Positions 35,341 through 46,958 of a DNA stretch of 64,000 nucleotides are shown one piece after another. How positions within the stretch are numbered: position 1 is the stretch's first letter; each line of letters opens with the position of its first letter. Source of the stretch: Heloderma charlesbogerti (Eukaryota; Chordata; Lepidosauria; Squamata; Helodermatidae); assembly GCA_026122225.1 (NCBI GenBank), contig JANEZZ010002243.1, positions 1,052,001-1,116,000 of the forward strand, in the 5' to 3' direction. The notes beneath the pieces are model-generated. The model worked only from the letters and a program-made list of their open reading frames with translations, did not search any database and was not told the origin of the DNA. A program made the translations under genes and the position numbers.

Positions 35341-35689
35341 CTTTTATCAGAAGCTGCGCAGCCTTTGGGTGGCTGCAGGGAAGCCCAGCATCCTGGATAG
35401 ACATCCAGCATGTAAGTGCCCTGCTGTATATTCTGAGCTTTCTTTCAAATTGAGGTTACCCCATAGAGTCTGCACCTTTGGGAGAGGGGGTCATGGGGCA
35501 GCAACAGGTGCCTGCCCCTAGTGTTCTGTGCAGGACTACTGCCATTTATCTGTCCTGGTCATCCTAGCTATTGCCATGTGATGACGGAACGCAGTTAGAC
35601 TGTAATGTAGTCCCTACTGTGTTAGGAGCGTTATATATGGCCTGTGTAGTTTAAGCTTAGTTATGTATTTAGGTATCTCTTTACTTCAT

Positions 35690-35914
35690 TTCACTTTTAT
35701 CCCACCAATTTTTCCTGCTTACTGAACCCAAGGCAGCATACATAATCCTCCTCCTCTCCACTTTATCCTCACAACAACAACCCTGTGAGGTGGGTTGGGC
35801 TGAGAGTCTGTGGCCCAAAGTCACTCAGTGAGTTTCCATGGCTGAGTGGGGACTAGAACCCGGATCTCCCGGCTCCCAGTCCAACACTCTAGCCACTGCA
35901 CCACACTAGTCTAG
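35690..35914 (-). mobile_element. CORE/MIR-type SINE
   Basis: Minus strand: CTAGTGTGGTGCAGTGGCTA, GAGTGTTGGACTGGGAGCC, GGGTTCTAGTCCCCACTCAGC, then TTTGGGCCACAGACTCTCAG and GTTGTGAGGATAAAGTGG. Same family as 30772-31018. Confidence 0.8.
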
Positions 35915-36770
35915 CTCACAGCAAAACTGGTGAGTGCAGAAGACAGAAGGAAGCCCCTGGGTTTCTTTAACCTGCCATAAGTGACAAAAGAAGACTTGCA
36001 TCTTGCTTCCACTTGCTATCAACACTGAAGAATGTAGCTGGTGTGTGGAATGATTGATGATAACGAAGCACAGGAGAGATGTTGTGGTTGTCATGAGAAC
36101 TCATACTGTAAGAGAATTGTGGTGTAACTCCCACATTACATTTGGGTAACAGGAGAGAAAGGCAAAGGGGACACACTTGAGGAAAATTGGATATGCTTCA
36201 GTCATGTCCATAAGTGGTCTATCCACATATTCAGTCCTATTTTCCAATATCTTGTCTGACTCTTTTTTTTACATTTATGGGTAAGTAGGGAGGAGAATTT
36301 TCTATCTTGGTAATCAGGTCTTCAGCTACAGCAATATAAGAGTGTGGAAATGCATCCAGCATATGCTTGAAACCCGGAGGAGTTACGTTTGATTGTTAAT
36401 TGGACATAATATTTTATTGCTCTTATGCTATGGGTGACTTATACGTTGTTCGACTTAAAATATTTACATATTTGCTTGGCATTGTGTTTACTCGTGCAAC
36501 TGTTGGTCTTTACAGTCCAGAAGACACTTGGTTCTTCTGCCAGTGCAACCTCAGCAAGCATGCCCCGTGGTCACAGTTACCGCAGCATCTGACTGCACAT
36601 CATTCAAGGTAGCCTACTCAGCACTGACACCAATAAACCGCACACCAACATGCCTTCCCCAAAGTCCTAACACATCTTCCTACCCTCGTCCTGTTCCATC
36701 TGCCACATATATCAGACTGTCCAAGGCAGATATGGCACTTACACAAGTGATGTGTCCTCTTCCTCTACAG

Positions 36771-36845
36771 CAGCAGGCAGGAGAAAGTCGACTGCAGCCA
36801 TTCGCGCTGGAACAGTCAGCACTGGAGGGGGAGATCTGCAGGAGG
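36771..36845 (+). CDS. Candidate exon of unknown protein
   Basis: A 75-bp open block (25 codons) bounded by a good acceptor (TCCTCTTCCTCTACAG, ending 36770) and a good donor (GTAAGTGC at 36846). One frame reads QQAGESRLQPFALEQSAL. I do not recognise it. Its position upstream of the exon at 38275 and next to Harbinger transposase remnants makes a transposon accessory gene possible. The A/B element 36989-37953 would lie in the following intron. Confidence 0.25.
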
Positions 36846-36988
36846 GTAAGTGCATCAACTTACCATGGCAGGGGGGGGATTGCAGCTGCATCCAGGCTGG
36901 CAGTGACAGAGCATTCATTACTAACCCCCTCCACTGCCCACTCGAAGTGGGTTCCCTATACTTGGTTTTGGAAACACTGGGGTGGGGG

Positions 36989-37953
36989 TATGGATGTATG
37001 AAAGGTGCTTACCTTTCAGGGATTATGTTAATGGTGCGGGGGGAGGCGTTCTGTCCCTCTCCCCAGAATCCTCGCTGGGGGGGGAGGCGCTCCGTTCCTC
37101 CTCCCCCCCCCCCAGAATCCTGGCCAGCTGGCTGTGCTCCGCAGCGATTCTGCGGAGCCGCCGGCCGGCTCCGCCAGCATCCAGACATCCGGCCGCTGGC
37201 TAGCAGGGATGCAAATGGCGATGGCTGTAGCCACCGCCATTTGCATCCCTGCAGTCAGCCATGATAGGCTATGTAAATCTTTACGTAGCCTATCACGGCT
37301 GATTAAAAAAAAAACACGCGCGTACACAAATGGCGGCGGCCATGGCTGCCGCCATTTGCGTTCCTTATTTTGGCACATCTTAGTCTACGTAAACATTTAT
37401 GTAGACTAAGACAGCGAAAAGAAGGGGAACGCAAATAGCGTAGCATCTACGCTATTTGCGTTCCCCTTATTTTCGCCGTCTTAGTCTATGTAAATGTTTA
37501 CGTAGACTAAGACGTGCCAAAATAAGGAGCGCAAATGGTGGCGGCCATGGCCGCCGCCATTTACATATGCGCATTTTTTTGTTTTTTGTTTTTAAGTCAG
37601 CCGTGATAGGCAATGTAAAGATTTACGTAGCCTATCACGGTGTTTTTTAAAATCTAGCCATGATAGGCTACGTAAATCTTTACGTAGCCTATCACTTTTT
37701 TGTTTTGTTTTGTTTTTTTAAACCTGGAAATGGTGGCGGCGGCAGCCGGTCAGAAGACCGGCCACCACAGCCGCCACCGCCGAACCGCCGCTGGAGCCGC
37801 CGCCGGAGCTGCCACCGCCGCCAGGAAGATCCGCCCCAGGTAAGTCCTGTCCTGGGGGGGGGTGGCAGGCCATTCCGCCACCGATTTCAGGGGACCGAAT
37901 GCGCTGGCATTCGGCCTCCCTGAGATCCATGGTGGAACCTTCGTACATCCCTA
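36989..37953 (+). mobile_element. A/B foldback hAT element with hybrid right end
   Basis: TATGGATGTATGAAAGGTGC (A) to GGTGGAACCTTCGTACATCCCTA. Perfect 8-bp duplication GGTGGGGG (36981-36988, 37954-37961). Up to GAGATCCATGGTGGAA the right side is a normal B end, but the last bases are CCTTCGTACATCCCTA, i.e. the A terminus. The core is the mirror series centred on GCGTAGCATCTACGC (about 37438-37452). Confidence 0.92.
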
Positions 37954-38274
37954 GGTGGGGGGCGCTTGGGCCATCCTGTAGCATTTCAGTGCAGGTGATT
38001 AACACCCAATATTGGCATCCACATTCACTTTATGTACTTATTTATTTATTTATGCATGTGCTGCTTTCTATATGTACCTACTGCCCCCCCCCAAAGAAAT
38101 GTAAAATAGCAGTCCTGTTTTCAGTATATCTAGAAGGTATTCAGTTTTTACTTATTGAACAGCATGCTGACACTTCCTGTGTGTTTGCTCTACTTCTCTT
38201 GCCTATCCTATGGAGACTAGAGCACTGCAACACTGGCAGTTTTTCTGACTCTGAAATTTCCTTCTCTAACACAG

Positions 38275-38446
38275 ATTCCAGCAGCACAGACACAGACAGA
38301 AGCCAGCAGCGAGCCTGGCAGTCCACCTGCCACAGAAGCAGCAGAGGGAGACAGTGACAGGAGCTCCGTGGCCCTGGGGGAATACGACCAGCCACCGCCA
38401 AGTGATTGCAGGGTGGAGGACACAACTCAGCAATGTTCATCAAAGG
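38275..38446 (+). CDS. Candidate exon, acidic linker of a Harbinger accessory protein
   Basis: Acceptor CCTTCTCTAACACAG (ending 38274) and donor GTATGT (38447) bound 172 bp open in one frame: IPAAQTQTEASSEPGSPP, ATEAAEGDSDRSSVALG, EYDQPPPSDCRVEDTTQ. The low-complexity, Ser/Pro/Glu-rich text is like the linker between the Myb/SANT-like head and coiled-coil tail of Harbinger accessory proteins. That family link is inference from composition and neighbours only. No SANT domain is visible upstream. Confidence 0.35.
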
Positions 38447-39729
38447 GTATGTATGTTCATGGGCACACACCCCCTCCCGGGAAACAGTATTGGGGTGGAG
38501 GACTGGGCTGTCTGTACACAACTGCCACCTGTGTATGGCTGTGGATGCTGCCATTCACCACCAGAGGGGCTTTATACCTTGGCTCTTGTGCCATTACTGT
38601 GTGGCAATGGCAAAACAGCAGCTGCTGTGATATAGCAGGCTCAGGATATGCATTCTTGCTGGAGCAATTACCACCGCTTGTTGGCGGACAATTCTGGAAG
38701 GGTTTCTACCCGGGTGCAGTGCTGCCTGCTGTCACTGAGCTACATTATAAGCAAATGCATTGACAAATACTACCAATAAGAAGAGTCCTCTGCTGGAGCT
38801 TGCCTGTCATGTCTCGAGACCAGGACGTTTCTTTCTCAGTCCCATTGCTGAGGCAGTCTCTGGAGTAGAACAGCTGCTTCACAGTCTTGCCCCTCTTTAC
38901 ACAGATGTGGTGGCGCCAGCAGAGGAAGCCACTATGGGCGAAGGAAGCCTGGAGTGATTAACGGTGTGTGTACAGGCTCTGCACATCAAAGTGAGCAATG
39001 TCTGTACGTATCGAAGCCAAGGTGCACATTCAACAGTGGCCAGCTCCATTCTAACATGGCTTGGTCAGCAAGCAGAAGTGACAGAACACTAATAGTGTTC
39101 TGTGCCCCAGTTCATACACCGGAAAAGTGAATAGAGAGTCTTGATCACCTCCCAGATCACTTCCCAGAACACCTCCCTAGAGAGATGGCAACACAGAATG
39201 AGTGTGGAGAGGGAGCAACCGCAGCCGTGATTGGGGGGATCAAGCACAGCAATCGTGGAGATGCTAAGACAAAAGGCATCCATTAATGGGGATGCACGGC
39301 CTGGCAAATGCTGGAATGCCAGGGACAGCATTAGTTCTCTAAAAGATTTGATCCAGGGGCTGGGGGTACCACTGGACTGTGTGGCTTGAGGATTGCATCA
39401 GAGATTTGTGTTCCTTCACAAGTTTATTTCTGTTACGTAGTTACATCGTTAAGCAAATCTGTTGCATTGTTAAGTAAACTTGTTAGAAATGAGGATGCCT
39501 TTGGGTTGTCCTACTCCATCTCCTTCCCTTTAAAGTCCCAGTCCTGTGCTGGGAGTATGCAGGCAATGCATGCCATGACTAGGTGAAGTGTGCCGGCACT
39601 CCGGAACTTCCCAGCAAGTACTGGGTCAGTGCTTCCCATGTGGCCTTTCCAGATGGGACAGCCTATCTTCGCTGGGGTGATACTCTTCCTCAGCGCCAGG
39701 AAGAAGCGGGGGTGGGGCATCACATCAGT
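38447..39729. other. Flank of the Harbinger remnant
   Basis: No clear exon. TTTACACAG at about 38902-38910 precedes a short frame, DVVAPAEEATMGEGSLE then stop, which could be a terminal exon of the plus-strand candidate. A small palindrome (CAGAACACTAATAGTGTTCTG) lies near 39083-39103. Minus-strand codons continue past the transposase end without recognisable motifs. Confidence 0.25.
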
Positions 39730-40290
39730 AGCAAATGAAGCATGTCCCCTGAAGCACTGCACATGCAGTGATAACTGGAACAATATTCCCCTTCCGTACC
39801 GGCAGTCATGCTGTCAAGCATCGCCAACGGGCCTTCAGTCTCCCGAAAGCATGTTCTACCACGTCCCTGCAGCAGTTGAAAATTCTGTTCAAATGTGCCT
39901 TCCTGCTGCCCAGGTAACCCTCATATGGCTTCATTAGCCACTTATACATTGGATAGGTGGAATCTGCAAGAATTAGTGGGGGCATCTGGGTGCCACAAAT
40001 GGTTACTGTGGGGTTTCCGGGAACCCATACGCCTGCCTCCATGGCCTAGAACAAGGCGGAGGTCCAGAAAATGAAGGCATCATGATTCCTCTCACTCCAT
40101 CCTATTTCAACGTCAATGAAACACCCATTGTGTTCTGTAGTTCCTTTTAAGTGCATGAAGTAGAATGACTTCCAGTTAATGTAGTCTTCAGCCTGTCCTT
40201 TTGGAGCATTCATCACCAAATGACAAACATCCACTACCCCCAGAACCTGGGCTAGGCCCAGGGAGAGGAATCCATTCATGATCAGCAAGG
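39730..40290 (-). pseudogene. PIF/Harbinger transposase, catalytic region (decayed)
   Basis: The minus strand encodes GVVDVCHL then APKGQAEDYINWKSFYFMHL, FIDVEIGWSERNHDAFIFW, MPPLILADSTYPMYKWLMKP, and RKAHLNRIFNCCRDVVEHAFG/RLKARWRCL, followed by VITACAVLQGTCFIC. These are the ordered blocks of the Harbinger DDE domain: first Asp in VVDxCH, HDA block, ADSxYP block, and the FN..R..VE.AFGrLKaRWR block with the Glu. TAG interrupts after SALF and TGA after RCLTA. The TGA replaces an expected Arg codon (CGA), a CpG transition. It would have cut and pasted the parent transposon as a nuclear nuclease. It cannot do so now. The missing first part is at 42978-44741. Confidence 0.88.
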
Positions 40291-41600
40291 ATTATGCAAG
40301 GAGGCATATTTCTGGATTGAGACTTAGTGGGACAAAGGTGGGCATCTAATAACTTGGGGGGTTCACATACCCCATATACACCCATAAGATTTTCCCATAG
40401 TGGTGTCACTCCCATGGCTCGTTCTTATTCAGGTGTACTGGGTAAGGTGAATACATTTAGCCACCCTGGACTACAGCCAGAGCAATCTCCGGGGAGCTTC
40501 ACTAGCTACATTAAAAGATTACCCTGCTCTCTTGTGTTGCTTGCAGTGCAAGTACAGGAACTGACTGGTTGTTAACAGAACTAAAGCAGACCTCCCAAAT
40601 GACTCCATTTCCCACGCCACTCACATAACCTGAGAAAGGAATCATGGAAGGTGCTCACAGAAACACATAGACAGGGGTTCCACATTTCACTGTCCTTTCA
40701 TAAAAGGTGAGGGTTGATGCGTGTGTCTGTGTGTGTGTGGGGGGGTGTTACTTCGAAGCCTGGCTTACACAACTCCCCACCCATCTATCCTCCACACAAC
40801 GTAGCACTGTATTCCAGTTCCTGTGGACCATGGCATACTGCCAGAGGTCGAGCCGCTCTCCAGCATCCTCCTCAGCTACTGAGACCAAAGCCCCGCACCT
40901 TGGAATCAGAGGGACAGCTGTACCCACCGCCACACGAGCTTGGAAATGGAGTACGCACCACTGGTTCACTTCACCCAATACTGGGGAGGTAGCAATGCCC
41001 ATAGAAATTATGATGGCTACATAAATTCTAACCGCAACTGGCACATGGGAGCTTAGAAGTTGGTATTATTACTTGCTGCTGCTTCTACTTTCTCAACCAG
41101 CCCCACCTGCCAAACCTCCGAAGCACTAGGTGGGTGTTGGTGCCAGGATCCAAGAGTCCCTATCTGGCTAAGTAATTGTCAGCTCACCATTTAGATAAGT
41201 GTACAAGCATCACACGCAGTCACTCACCTCCCTCCTTTCCCTCACACTCTCTTATTGCCATGCCTGACCCAATGGCTGGGATGCACCTCCTCCTCCCCAT
41301 TTTCCTGACAAGTCATCTTCATCAGCTGCAACCAGGGCAGGAGTTGGGGTCAGGCAGGACCAAAGCCGCTCACCATCTCCGGCTAAGGAGGAGGAGACGG
41401 CTAGCGGCTGGAAAGTGCACGCCGCTCCCAGGTGAGTTGCGGCAGCAGGGCAAACATGGGTCTGGGGGGGGGTGCACAGGCAGGGACAGGTGCTGGGCAC
41501 ACCCCCATGGCAGAAAAGGGGGGCTGTCCATCCCTACTTGCAGTGAACTCATACATTATGCTGCAGCGGTTTGGCCAAGGCTAGTCCAGGCAGTAAATTT
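40291..41600. other. Interior of the Harbinger remnant, unassigned
   Basis: This lies between the two transposase parts and would hold an intron. A minus-strand open frame at 40748-41044 (98 codons, containing VAEEDAGERLDLWQYAMVHR) has protein-like composition but no motif I recognise. About 41390-41540 resembles the GC-rich side of the short hAT elements (GGTGCTGGGCAC) and ends CCATCCCTA near 41536. Confidence 0.3.
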
Positions 41601-42192
41601 TAGGGGTGTACGAAAACCCGCTTACCAGGGCTCCACCGGGTTCTGCAGGTGGGGGGAGGCGATCCATTCCTCCCCCGAGAATCCTTGATGGGGGGGAGGC
41701 GACCCGGTCCTCCCCCCTGGAATCCTGCCTGGCCGGCTTTGCTCCGCGGCCAGGCTGCGGAGCCACTGGCCGGGCCAACCTGCTGCCAGGCTGCTGCAGA
41801 CGCAAATGGCGTCCTGTGTAGGGGATGCCATTTGCGTCCCTACACAAGCCCGTGATAGGGTATGTAAATATTTATGTAGTCTATCACAGCTAAAGCAGGG
41901 ATGCAAATGGCATCCCATATGCCATTTGCATACCCACTTTAGCTGTGATAGGCCACGTAAATATATATGTAGCCTATCACGGGCTGGCATAGGGACACAA
42001 ATGGTGGCCGCTACGATGATTTGCAGCCGGAGCCATTGCAGCCATTTGCGGCCAGAGCCGCAGCCAGGTAGGCTCCATTTCGCAGGGCTTTTGCAGGGTG
42101 GCGGGGCGGGGGGCTCCGTTCTGCCACAGATTCCAGGGGGCTGAATTCACTGGAATTCACCCCCCCCAGGGATCCGTGGCAGAATTCTCTAA
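41601..42192 (+). mobile_element. A/B foldback hAT element, right terminus lost
   Basis: TAGGGGTGTACGAAAACCCG start. It runs through GATAGG hairpins near 41852-41888 and 41944-41984 to a B end that stops at GGCAGAATTCTCTAA. The last GACATCCC is missing, and the next element's TAGGGATG begins at 42193. Either that element landed in the terminus or the two were fused. Confidence 0.75.
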
Positions 42193-42690
42193 TAGGGATG
42201 TATGAAACTCACTTACCTTTTCGCGGAATCTTTTGTGGTGGGGGGGAGGTGCTCCATCCCTCCCCCCGGAATCCTCGACGGGGCGGGAGGAGATCCGGTC
42301 CTCCCCCTCGGAATCCTGCCCGGCCGGCTCTGCTCCGCAGCCGGCCAGGCCCGGCCGCAGCTGGAGTTCCGGCCGCGGACGGGCTGCTGCAGACGCAAAT
42401 GGCGGCCACCGTAGCGGCCGCCATTTGCGTCCAGCCCGGCAGGCAGCCATGATAGGCTATGTAAGAATTTATGTAGCCTATCATGGCTAACCCCCCTCCA
42501 AAAAAAACCCAGCATACACAAATGGTGGCGGCTACGGTGGCCACCATTTGCGTTCCCTATTTTTCGCCCATTTATCTTACGTAAATATTTACGTAAGATA
42601 AAACGGTGAAAAAAAGGGGAACGCAAATAGCATAGTGGGCGCTATTTGTGTTCCTTTATTTTTCGCCGTTCTAGCCTATGTAAAAATTTA
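42193..42690 (+). mobile_element. A/B foldback hAT element, right half lost
   Basis: TAGGGATGTATGAAACTCAC start, close to 3861-4414 in its GGGGAGG, GCGGACGGGCTGCTGC and TATCTTACGTAAATATTTACGTAAGATA modules. It breaks off inside the TTCTAGCCTATGTAAAAATTTA hairpin at about 42690 and continues as unique DNA (AGGGAAGGTCACTTATCC). No B end. Confidence 0.78.
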
Positions 42691-42977
42691 AGGGAAGGTC
42701 ACTTATCCACACAGGATGCAGCTGCGCTTACACTACTCACCGGTCCCTTCCCCCACCCCTCATGCTGCTTCCCCAGTCTGCAACCTAGCTGGCAATGAAG
42801 GAAGGAAGGCAGCAAGGCAGCAAGGAGGGGTGATGCCTTGCTAACAACTCTCCTTCCCCAACTGCTCTCGGCCCTGGGAGGAGGCTGGCATGCTAGCTTA
42901 ACATCATGCTGGACTGCCACCACTGTGGAAGGACAGCATCCCCCAACCCCCACGCAGCAGATTAAGAAAGAAGTTTC

Positions 42978-44741
42978 TCACCTTTCTGTGGTCCCCAAGA
43001 TAGACTGTACGTGGGAGCAGAACTAGTTCAATGGCGCGGCACACTTCCACTACTATGTGGCCCACTGTAGATTCTCCCATGCCATGCCGAATTGTTCAGC
43101 CAGCTCACAGTAGGTCTCCAAGTTGGATGAACAACCAGACACTGATGTATCCGCACTTATGGACTGGGAGGGGGTCCCTCATGATCATTTTTTTTGTCTT
43201 TCCAGTAAGGATGGATGAAAGTCCCTTACCTGGTCCCACAGCTTGCTTCATGGTGGGGGGAGGCGCTTCTGTTCTCCCCCTGAAATTCTTGGCGGGGGGA
43301 GGCGTCCTGCCTCTCCCAGCCAAAATTCAGGCCGGGGGGGCGCCCCATCCCTCGCTGCTGAAATTTTGGCCGGGGGGAAGCGCCCCGTCTCCCCGGCTGC
43401 AAAATAAAAAAGTTATGGGGGGGAAAAACAGGTGATAGGCTACGTAGTGATTTACGTAGCCTATCACGGCTAGATTTTCAAAGTCAGTTGACTTTGAAAA
43501 AAAAAGCGTGTACGCAAATGGTGGCACCCATGGGCGCTGCCATTTGCATTCCTTATTTAGGCACAAGTAGTCTACGTAAAGATTTACGTAGACTACGGCA
43601 AAAATAAGGGCGCTATTTGTGTTGCCCTTATTTTCTCCGTAGTCTACATAAATCTTTATGTAGACTACCTGTGCCCAAATAAGGAACGCAAATGGCGGCG
43701 CCCATGGGCGCCGCCATTTGCATACATGCTTTTATTTTTTTCAAAGTCAGCCGTGATAGGCTACGTAACAATTTACGTAGCCTATCACGGCTGACTTTGA
43801 AAATCTAGCTGTGATAGGCTACGTGAATCATTATGTAGCCTATCACATTTTTTTTAATTATTATTATTTTACTGGGAAATGGCAGCGGCGGCAGCTGGTC
43901 GGAAGACCGGCCGCCGCCCCCGCCGCCGACGAAATGCCGCCGAAACGCCGCCGGGACCCGCCGCCGAGAGGGACATTCGATAGAGGTAAGTCCCATCCCT
44001 GGGGGGGGCAGGGGGGCGGATAATTTCCCCACTGATTTCGGGGGGCCGAATGCATTGGCATTCGGCCTCCCGGAGATTCGTGGAGAAATTCTCCGCCATC
44101 CCTACAGTTTCCGGATCCGGGTGGAGCTGCTCTGCCACTTCAGAGAGGGTGGAACGGGTCATTCTGAAGTTGTGACTCCAGCGCTCACCATCCCATACTC
44201 CAAGAACAAAGGCATCATACCACTGCTTTGTTTTCGGGTACACCCACCAGTGCCTGAGCATCCTCTCTCCCCCCATTCTTACCAGCACTGCTTCCACCCT
44301 CCTCTTCCGGCGCACTTTGTCTCCACGTCCAAAGATAGCAGTTACACAATTAAGGGCTTTCACTGGCCCCGACTCTTCCACCTCTCCAGGAACATCCTCC
44401 TCCTGGAAGGAAAAGTATTATTCGCATTGGAGGTACACATCCTCCAGAACTGCATTGGCAAGCTGTAAGTGCATGAGCAGCAGAATCAAGGCTTCCTGTG
44501 TGATCATCATCCCATCCTGGCCCAGCAATCTGCAAGCTGCTTGATGAGGAGGAGGAGTGATCAGCCAATCCAAACGTCCTCTCAGCTGAGAAGCCCTCCC
44601 CCCCAAAGTGGTTGCTACCAGAAGTGCAAACTGTGCTTGGAGTCCTGCGTTATGGTTCCCATGGCAATGGAAAAACCTCCAGGCGTTCCCATCTGGAATC
44701 ATCACAGTGGCCACAGCGGGAAGTCGGTGCCCAGCTGGCAA
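42978..44741 (-). pseudogene. PIF/Harbinger transposase, N-terminal exon split by a foldback element
   Basis: The minus strand from 44741 reads an alpha-helical N-terminus (MMITQEALILLLMHLQLANA), a stop, then a probable acceptor (TTTTCCTTCCAG, about 44409) and VEAVLVRMGGERMLRHWWVY, WSHNFRMTRSTLSEVAEQLH ending PDPET at 44106. After the insertion (43206-44104) the protein resumes in other frames: MRDPLPVHK, NLETYCELAEQFGM, GESTVGHIVVEVCRAIELVL, PRTVYLGDHRK and a donor GTGAGA at 42978. The helix-turn-helix FGM.ESTVGHIV is the DNA-binding part. Frameshifts within these blocks show decay beyond the insertion. It continues at 39730-40290. Confidence 0.85.
43206..44104 (+). mobile_element. A/B foldback hAT element inside the Harbinger transposase exon
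   Basis: TAAGGATGGATGAAAGTCCC to GCCATCCCTA. The mirror core is centred on GGGCGCTATTTGTGTTGCCC (about 43608-43628) with TAGTCTACGTAAAGATTTACGTAGACTA hairpins. GGTAAGTCCC near 43986 faces the B end. The flanks CTTTCCAG and CAGTTTCC do not form a duplication, although the transposase text is found on both sides within a few codons. Confidence 0.88.
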
Positions 44742-45165
44742 TCACTCCTGCCCGCGAAGTGATCTCTCTTGGCAACTGAAGAAAAGCAAAGTTTTAAGCA
44801 GTGGCAGTTTATCCCCCTCACTTACACTCTTCCCCAAAATGGAATGCCTTGACACAGGAAACTGTATGGCCACAATTAACAGTCAAAGATACACTGCAGA
44901 GTGAACATTTTTATTATGACATGGCTTCTGCATGTTTTCAAAGGCGAGCGGGGGGAGTTGTTGCAACCCTCATAGTTCCATGTATAGGGGCTTGCCAGTA
45001 TTGTGTGAGATGTCCTGTTCCAATCAAACCTGCCACTTCGAAGAAAAAGCCTGTGAAGTCACAGTGCTATGACTTCACCAAGTGTGTCTGTGTAGGGCAA
45101 CTCCCCCCCCAGCTGTTTTGCACCTTAAAGTTCTACTGATCAATTGGAAACTCAACAGGGCACAT

Positions 45166-46958
45166 GAGAAAGGGAGCCATTTGCGTACGTGTGTTGTTGT
45201 TGTTGTTGTTTTAATCAGCTGTGATAGGCTACATAAACATTTACGTAGCCTATCACGGCTGACTGCAGGGACACAAACGGCAGCAGCTACAGCCGCCGCC
45301 ATTTGCGTCCCTGCTAGCCAGTGGCTGGATGTCCGGCTGCTGGCGGAGCCGGCCAGCAGCTCCGCAGAATCACTGCGGAGCACAGCCGGCCGGCCAGGAT
45401 TCCAGGGGGGGGGAGGAACAGAGCACCTCCCCGCCGGCGAGAATTCCGGGGGGAGGGACGGACCACCTCCCCCCCCTCCATCAGCATAATCCCCGAAAGA
45501 TAAGTGATTTTCGTACATACCTACGTAGACTAAGATGGCCCAAAATAAGGAACGCAAATGGCAGCGGCCGTAGCTGCCACCATTTGCGTACGCATTTTTG
45601 GTTTTTTTTAAAGTCTAGGGGTGGACGAAAGTCACTTACCTTTTCTCGCAGCTTGTTCGCGGTGGGGGGGAGCGCTTCGCTGCTCCCCCCGCGAAGTTCA
45701 GGCCGGGGGGGGAGGCTTCCCTTCTCGCCCGGCCGAAATTCAGGCCGGGGGGGAGGCTTCCCTTCTCGCCCGGCCGAAATTCAGGCCGGGGAGGAGGCTT
45801 CCCGCCTCGCCCGGCCGCGAACATGAAAGTTAAAACAAAAAACAAAAACGTCCCCTGATAGGCTACGTGACGATTCACATAGCCTATCATGGCTAGATCT
45901 GGAAAGTCAGCCGTGATAGGCTATGTGAATCGTCACGTAGCCTATCACGGGTGACTTTAAAAAAAAAAAAAGCGCGTACGCGAATGGCGGCCCCCATAGG
46001 GAGCCGCCATTCGCGTTCCTTATTTAGTTGCTGTAGTCTACGTAAATGTTTATGTAGACTACGGCGAAAATAAGGGCAACGCAAATAGCATTGCCCTTAT
46101 TTTCGCCGTAGTCTACGTAAACATTTACGTAGACGACAGCCACCAAATAAGGAACGGGAATGGCGGCTCCCTATGGGGGCCGCCATTATCCGTACACACT
46201 TTTTTTTTTTTTTTTTAAGTCACCCGGGATAGGCTACGTGACGATTCACGTAGCCTATCACGGCTGACTTTGCAAATCTAGCCGTGATAGGCTACGTCAA
46301 TCGTCACGTAGCCTATCAGGGGACTTTTTTTTTTTTTTTCTTTGATTGCAATGGCGGGGGCGGCAGCCGGTCGAAAGACCGGCTGCCGCTCCCGCCCCGC
46401 TCGAACACCGGATGAACCGCCAGCCGGACCCGCCGCCGGGAGGGACATTCAGGGAAGGTAAGTCCCGTCCCGGGGGGGGGTGCGGGGGGCGGGGGGGTGA
46501 GGAGGATTTCTCACCGAAACTTGTTCGGGGGGCCGAACACGTTGGCGCTCGGCCCCCCAAAGTTTCGGGGAGAAATTCTCCGCCATCCCTATTAAAGTCA
46601 GACGTGATAGGCTATGTAAAGATTTACGTAGCCTATCACATCATTTTTTTAAAAAACCTAGCCATGATAGGCTATGTAAATCTTTATGTAGCCTATCACG
46701 TCTTTTTTTTTTTCCCCAACACTGGAAATGGCGGCTGCGGCAGCCGCTCGGAAGACCAGCTGCCACAGCTGCCACCACCGAAGCCGCCACCGGAGCCACC
46801 GCCACCTGGAAGATCCACCCCAGGTAAGTCTCGTCCTGGGGGGGATCCACGGGGGGTGGAGGGGGGGTGGCAGGCCGTTCCACCATGGAGTTCGGGGGGC
46901 CGAATGCACTGGCATTCGGCCTCACTGAGATCCATGACAGAATTCTTTGACATCCCTA
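45166..46958. mobile_element. Rearranged A/B foldback hAT element hosting a second one
   Basis: 45166-45523 is an A-end half in inverted orientation: it begins mid-palindrome at CCATTTGCGTACG and ends GATAAGTGATTTTCGTACATACCTA. The sequence then continues as ordinary core (CGTAGACTAAGATGGCCC) and, after the nested element, as GATAGG hairpins and a normal B end finishing TTGACATCCCTA at 46958. So the A half has been flipped in place. The outer flanks do not match. Confidence 0.7.
45616..46591 (+). mobile_element. Nested A/B foldback hAT element, GTGACGATT subtype
   Basis: TAGGGGTGGACGAAAGTCAC to CGCCATCCCTA. Perfect 8-bp duplication TTAAAGTC (45608-45615, 46592-46599), taken from the host foldback's own AAAGTCAG spacer. 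Nearly the same sequence as 19388-20345 throughout, so probably a recent copy. Confidence 0.93.
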
